A DNA stretch of 54,103 nucleotides from Bacteroidales bacterium (GTDB lineage: Bacteria; Bacteroidota; Bacteroidia; Bacteroidales; UBA12170): assembly GCA_016744655.1 (NCBI GenBank), contig JADGDY010000012.1, forward strand, positions 1-54,103, given 5' to 3'. Position 1 is the first letter of the stretch; every line of letters begins with the position of its first letter. The notes below the pieces were generated by a model. It was not told the DNA's origin. It searched no databases and was given only the letters and a program-made list of their open reading frames with translations. The position numbers were made by a program, and so were the translations under genes. Positions 51,520 through 54,103 of the stretch are shown here, piece by piece.

Positions 51520-53940
51520 TTAATCCAGTTTAATCTTTACTTGATAGGTTTTACCATTTTCACCCAATGGAAGTGCTCCTTCCCATGGTTTCCCATCAAC
51601 CAAACAAGTCATTTTATCGCCACCATTGTTTACAATATCAATATGATAAGTATTTCCTCTGTAAACACGTGTAGCCTTAAAGCCTTTTAAATGAGTTGGA
51701 ATTTTAGGATCAATCACCAAACCATCATAATCTGGTTTAATACCTAAAATGTGCTGACTTATTGAAAAGAAGTTCCAAGCTGCAGTCCCTGTTAACCAAG
51801 AGTTTTTGGCTTCACCTGGTTTTGCAGCATCCTTACCAGCAATCATTTGCGAATATACATAAGGTTCTGTTTTATGCAATTCACTAATATCTTCTAAATA
51901 GGCTGGTGCAATTCTGGTGTAGTAATCAAAGGCTTTTTCTTTGTTTCCTAGCATGGCTTCAGAAATAATTATCCATGGATTGTTGTGGCAAAATATTCCA
52001 GCATTTTCCTTATAACCTGGAGGATATGAGGTGATTTCTCCAAGATTGAGTTGATATTTAGTGTATGGAGGATTCAATAAAACGATCCCATAAGGCGAAG
52101 CCAATCGCTCGGCTACACTATCCATTGCTTTTTGCGCTCGTCCATCTTTATGACCAATTCCAGCCATCACACAGAATCCTTGAGATTCTATAAATATCTG
52201 GCCCTCCTCATTTTCTTTTGAACCAACCTTTTCACCATAATAATCATAAGCTCTCAGGAACCATTCACCATCCCAAGCATTTTCGTCGATGGCTTTTTTC
52301 ATATTAGAAATATGCTTCAGTGCTTCTTTAGCTTCTTCTTTTTCTCCTCTTAGCTCACAAATTCTAGCAAATTCTTCGCCATAAATCACAAACATACCAG
52401 CGATCATTACTGATTCTGCTACTTTACCTTTTTGGTTTTGGGTGGTTTGGAATGATTCTCCAGGTTTTTCGGAGAAACAATTCAAATTGAGGCAGTCGTT
52501 CCAATCTGCTCTACCAATTAATGGGAGCTGATGAGGTCCTAAATTATTTACTACATGATAAAAAGACCGCTTGATATGTTCAAAGATGGGGTACTCTTCT
52601 CCATCATTATTAAATGGAGCTTTATAATCTAATAATGACCAATCGCCAGTTTCTTTTAAATATGAAGAAACAGAGAAAACGAGCCACATTGGATCATCGT
52701 TAAAATTACCACCAACTTCGTGATTTCCTTTTTTAGTAAGAGGTTGGTATTGATGATAGGCACTTCCATCCTCTAGTTGTGTACTGGCCAAATCGATAAT
52801 TCTTTGGCGAGCCAATTCTGGTACCAAATGTACCATACCTATAATATCTTGATTGGAATCGCGGAATCCCATTCCACGACCAATTCCTGATTCGAAGAAA
52901 GATGCAGAACGAGAGAAGAAATAGGTCACCATATTTTGATACTGGTTCCAAATATTCACCATTCTATCTAATTTCTCATCTTCACTTTTAATATTAAGCT
53001 TGCTCAATAAATTAGTCCAAAATGCTTCGAGTTTAGCTAACGAAGCATCAACTTGTTCACTGGTTTTGAACTGGGCCAACATAGTTTCGGCATTCTTTTT
53101 ATTCACCACATTAGGTGCAATGAACTTCTCCTCCTTCTCGTTTTCAGCATAACCTAAAACAAAAACAAAGTCTTTTTCTTCACCTGGAGCTAGTTCTACT
53201 TCTAGATAATGCGAAGCAATAGGTGACCATCCATGGGCATGTGTATTCCCGCAGGTTCCTTCAGTTACCATATCAGGAGTATCAAAACCATTATAGGCAC
53301 CTAAGAAAGAATCTCTATCGGTATCAAACCCCTTAATTTCTTGATTTACTGAATAAAAAGCATAGTGATTTCTTCTTTCGCGGTATTCCGTTTTATGATA
53401 AATAGTAGAGTTTTCAATTTCTACCTCACCAGTACTGAAATTACGTTGGAAGTTAGTCATATCGTCTAATGCATCCCAAAGTGCCCACTCAATAAAAGAA
53501 TGAAGCTTAACCGATTTCTTTGCAGAACTGTTATTTTTCAGTCTTACTCTCTGAACTTCTCCATTAAACTCAAGTGGAACAAAATAAAGCACTTCTGCCT
53601 CCAGTTCATTCAACTCTCCTTTAATTTTGGAATAGCCTAAACCATGACGACATTCGTACTTATCTAACGAAGTTTTAACTGGCTTCCATCCTGGGGACCA
53701 AATTTTTCCTCCATCGTTGATATAAAAATACTTTCCTCCATCATCAGTAGGTACATTATTATATCTGTACCTTGTGATTCTTCTCATCTTAGCATCTTTA
53801 TAGAAGCTATATCCTCCTGCTGTATTCGACATCAAACTAAAAAAGCTCGATGTTCCCATATAGTTAATCCACGGATGTGGAGTCTTGGGATTCGTAATCA
53901 CGTATTCTCTATTATTATCGTCGAAATGTCCGTACTTCAT
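51520..53940 (-). CDS. GH94 phosphorylase, probable cellobiose (or cello-oligosaccharide) phosphorylase
   Basis: Cleaves a beta-glucoside with inorganic phosphate to give alpha-glucose 1-phosphate, saving ATP. The 806-residue length is that of cellobiose phosphorylase. The ATG at 53938-53940 is preceded by an in-frame TTG at 53949 that I reject. Seen: the N-terminal beta-sandwich (about 1-300, [25 protein letters not shown]), the alpha/alpha barrel with FRDSNQD (about 360-366) for sugar binding and [10 protein letters not shown] (about 476-485) carrying the catalytic Asp, and the closing jelly-roll. No signal peptide, so cytoplasmic. The N-terminal block favours cellobiose over chitobiose; laminaribiose or cellodextrin cannot be excluded. 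Confidence 0.9.
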   Translation of the reverse strand: MKYGHFDDNNREYVITNPKTPHPWINYMGTSSFFSLMSNTAGGYSFYKDAKMRRITRYRYNNVPTDDGGKYFYINDGGKIWSPGWKPVKTSLDKYECRHGLGYSKIKGELNELEAEVLYFVPLEFNGEVQRVRLKNNSSAKKSVKLHSFIEWALWDALDDMTNFQRNFSTGEVEIENSTIYHKTEYRERRNHYAFYSVNQEIKGFDTDRDSFLGAYNGFDTPDMVTEGTCGNTHAHGWSPIASHYLEVELAPGEEKDFVFVLGYAENEKEEKFIAPNVVNKKNAETMLAQFKTSEQVDASLAKLEAFWTNLLSKLNIKSEDEKLDRMVNIWNQYQNMVTYFFSRSASFFESGIGRGMGFRDSNQDIIGMVHLVPELARQRIIDLASTQLEDGSAYHQYQPLTKKGNHEVGGNFNDDPMWLVFSVSSYLKETGDWSLLDYKAPFNNDGEEYPIFEHIKRSFYHVVNNLGPHQLPLIGRADWNDCLNLNCFSEKPGESFQTTQNQKGKVAESVMIAGMFVIYGEEFARICELRGEKEEAKEALKHISNMKKAIDENAWDGEWFLRAYDYYGEKVGSKENEEGQIFIESQGFCVMAGIGHKDGRAQKAMDSVAERLASPYGIVLLNPPYTKYQLNLGEITSYPPGYKENAGIFCHNNPWIIISEAMLGNKEKAFDYYTRIAPAYLEDISELHKTEPYVYSQMIAGKDAAKPGEAKNSWLTGTAAWNFFSISQHILGIKPDYDGLVIDPKIPTHLKGFKATRVYRGNTYHIDIVNNGGDKMTCLVDGKPWEGALPLGENGKTYQVKIKLD

Positions 53941-54103
53941 TATAATCAAATTATTTAAAAATTAATTATCGGTTTTTTTCTATCCAAAAGGTTTCAAACT
54001 TGTGGATTTCTTCAACCATCAACTCCATCATGGAAGCAAAGCACCATGTTTAAAATCAATAAACAGCGAAGTATATACTGGAGGACAAAAGAAAGCGTAA
54101 CAT
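53941..54103. other. Right edge of the window, no gene supported
   Basis: The 163 bases upstream of the GH94 gene are AT-rich at first and show no clear -7/-33 pair. A plus-strand frame beginning at ATG 54046 stays open to the edge but is only 19 codons long. Confidence 0.4.

Noticed and set aside
54046..54103. Possible gene start at the right edge
   Set aside because: Only 19 codons are visible, with no promoter, ribosome-binding site or recognisable motif.

Overview
The window is low-GC DNA from a member of the Bacteroidota. The evidence is a SusC/SusD pair under a hybrid two-component regulator, type IX secretion (T9SS) C-terminal sorting domains on two proteins, lipoprotein signals of the Bacteroidota type, and promoters of the TTG-N19-TAnnTTTG form. 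The gene set fits a free-living, possibly marine or sediment polysaccharide degrader, but I cannot name a genus. I see no rRNA, tRNA, CRISPR array or intact insertion sequence.

Region 1 (about 0.4-14 kb, minus strand) is a polysaccharide utilization locus, probably for beta-mannan. A 1398-residue hybrid sensor/AraC regulator is followed by susC, susD, a two-TIG surface glycan-binding lipoprotein and a T9SS-secreted GH26 enzyme. A direct repeat with a Bacteroidota -7 element lies before susC, and a strong terminator separates the glycan-binding gene from the GH26 gene. At the far right end (49.1-54 kb) a GH94 phosphorylase and a GH3 beta-glucosidase form a second carbohydrate operon without its own SusCD in the window.

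Region 2 (14-31 kb) mixes housekeeping and accessory genes: an outer-membrane protein, a DegT-type aminotransferase, a glyoxalase-fold protein, the proton-translocating transhydrogenase pntAB, two near-identical exported DUF6624 proteins created by a segmental duplication of about 0.9 kb, an S41 peptidase-like protein, a T9SS cargo protein, a nucleoside deoxyribosyltransferase-like protein with a signal peptide, an AraC/GyrI-like regulator, and a lytic transglycosylase with three LysM domains.

Region 3 (31-49 kb) holds a zinc-type CDF exporter, a large receiver-like plus PPDK-type ATP-grasp protein without a phosphohistidine domain, a GNAT/HAD/VOC operon, an AraC regulator, a sensor kinase/response regulator pair divergent from a DUF1573 gene, a permease beside a Cache-PAS-CBS-DUF294 sensor, and a split HipA system (hipB-hipS-hipT) with an exact 40-base operator-like repeat over its promoter. 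Remnants of a LytTR regulator and an FtsX-type permease show local gene decay.

The most unusual content is intergenic. One family of structured repeats (three full copies, one fragment) starts directly after stop codons. It keeps a conserved apical loop and conserved internal motifs while its stems change sequence but stay paired. A second small family (four copies) sits in the 5' leaders of genes. A hairpin upstream of the duplicated DUF6624 genes has its 9-base loop exactly inverted between the two copies. I do not recognise either repeat family as a described element.
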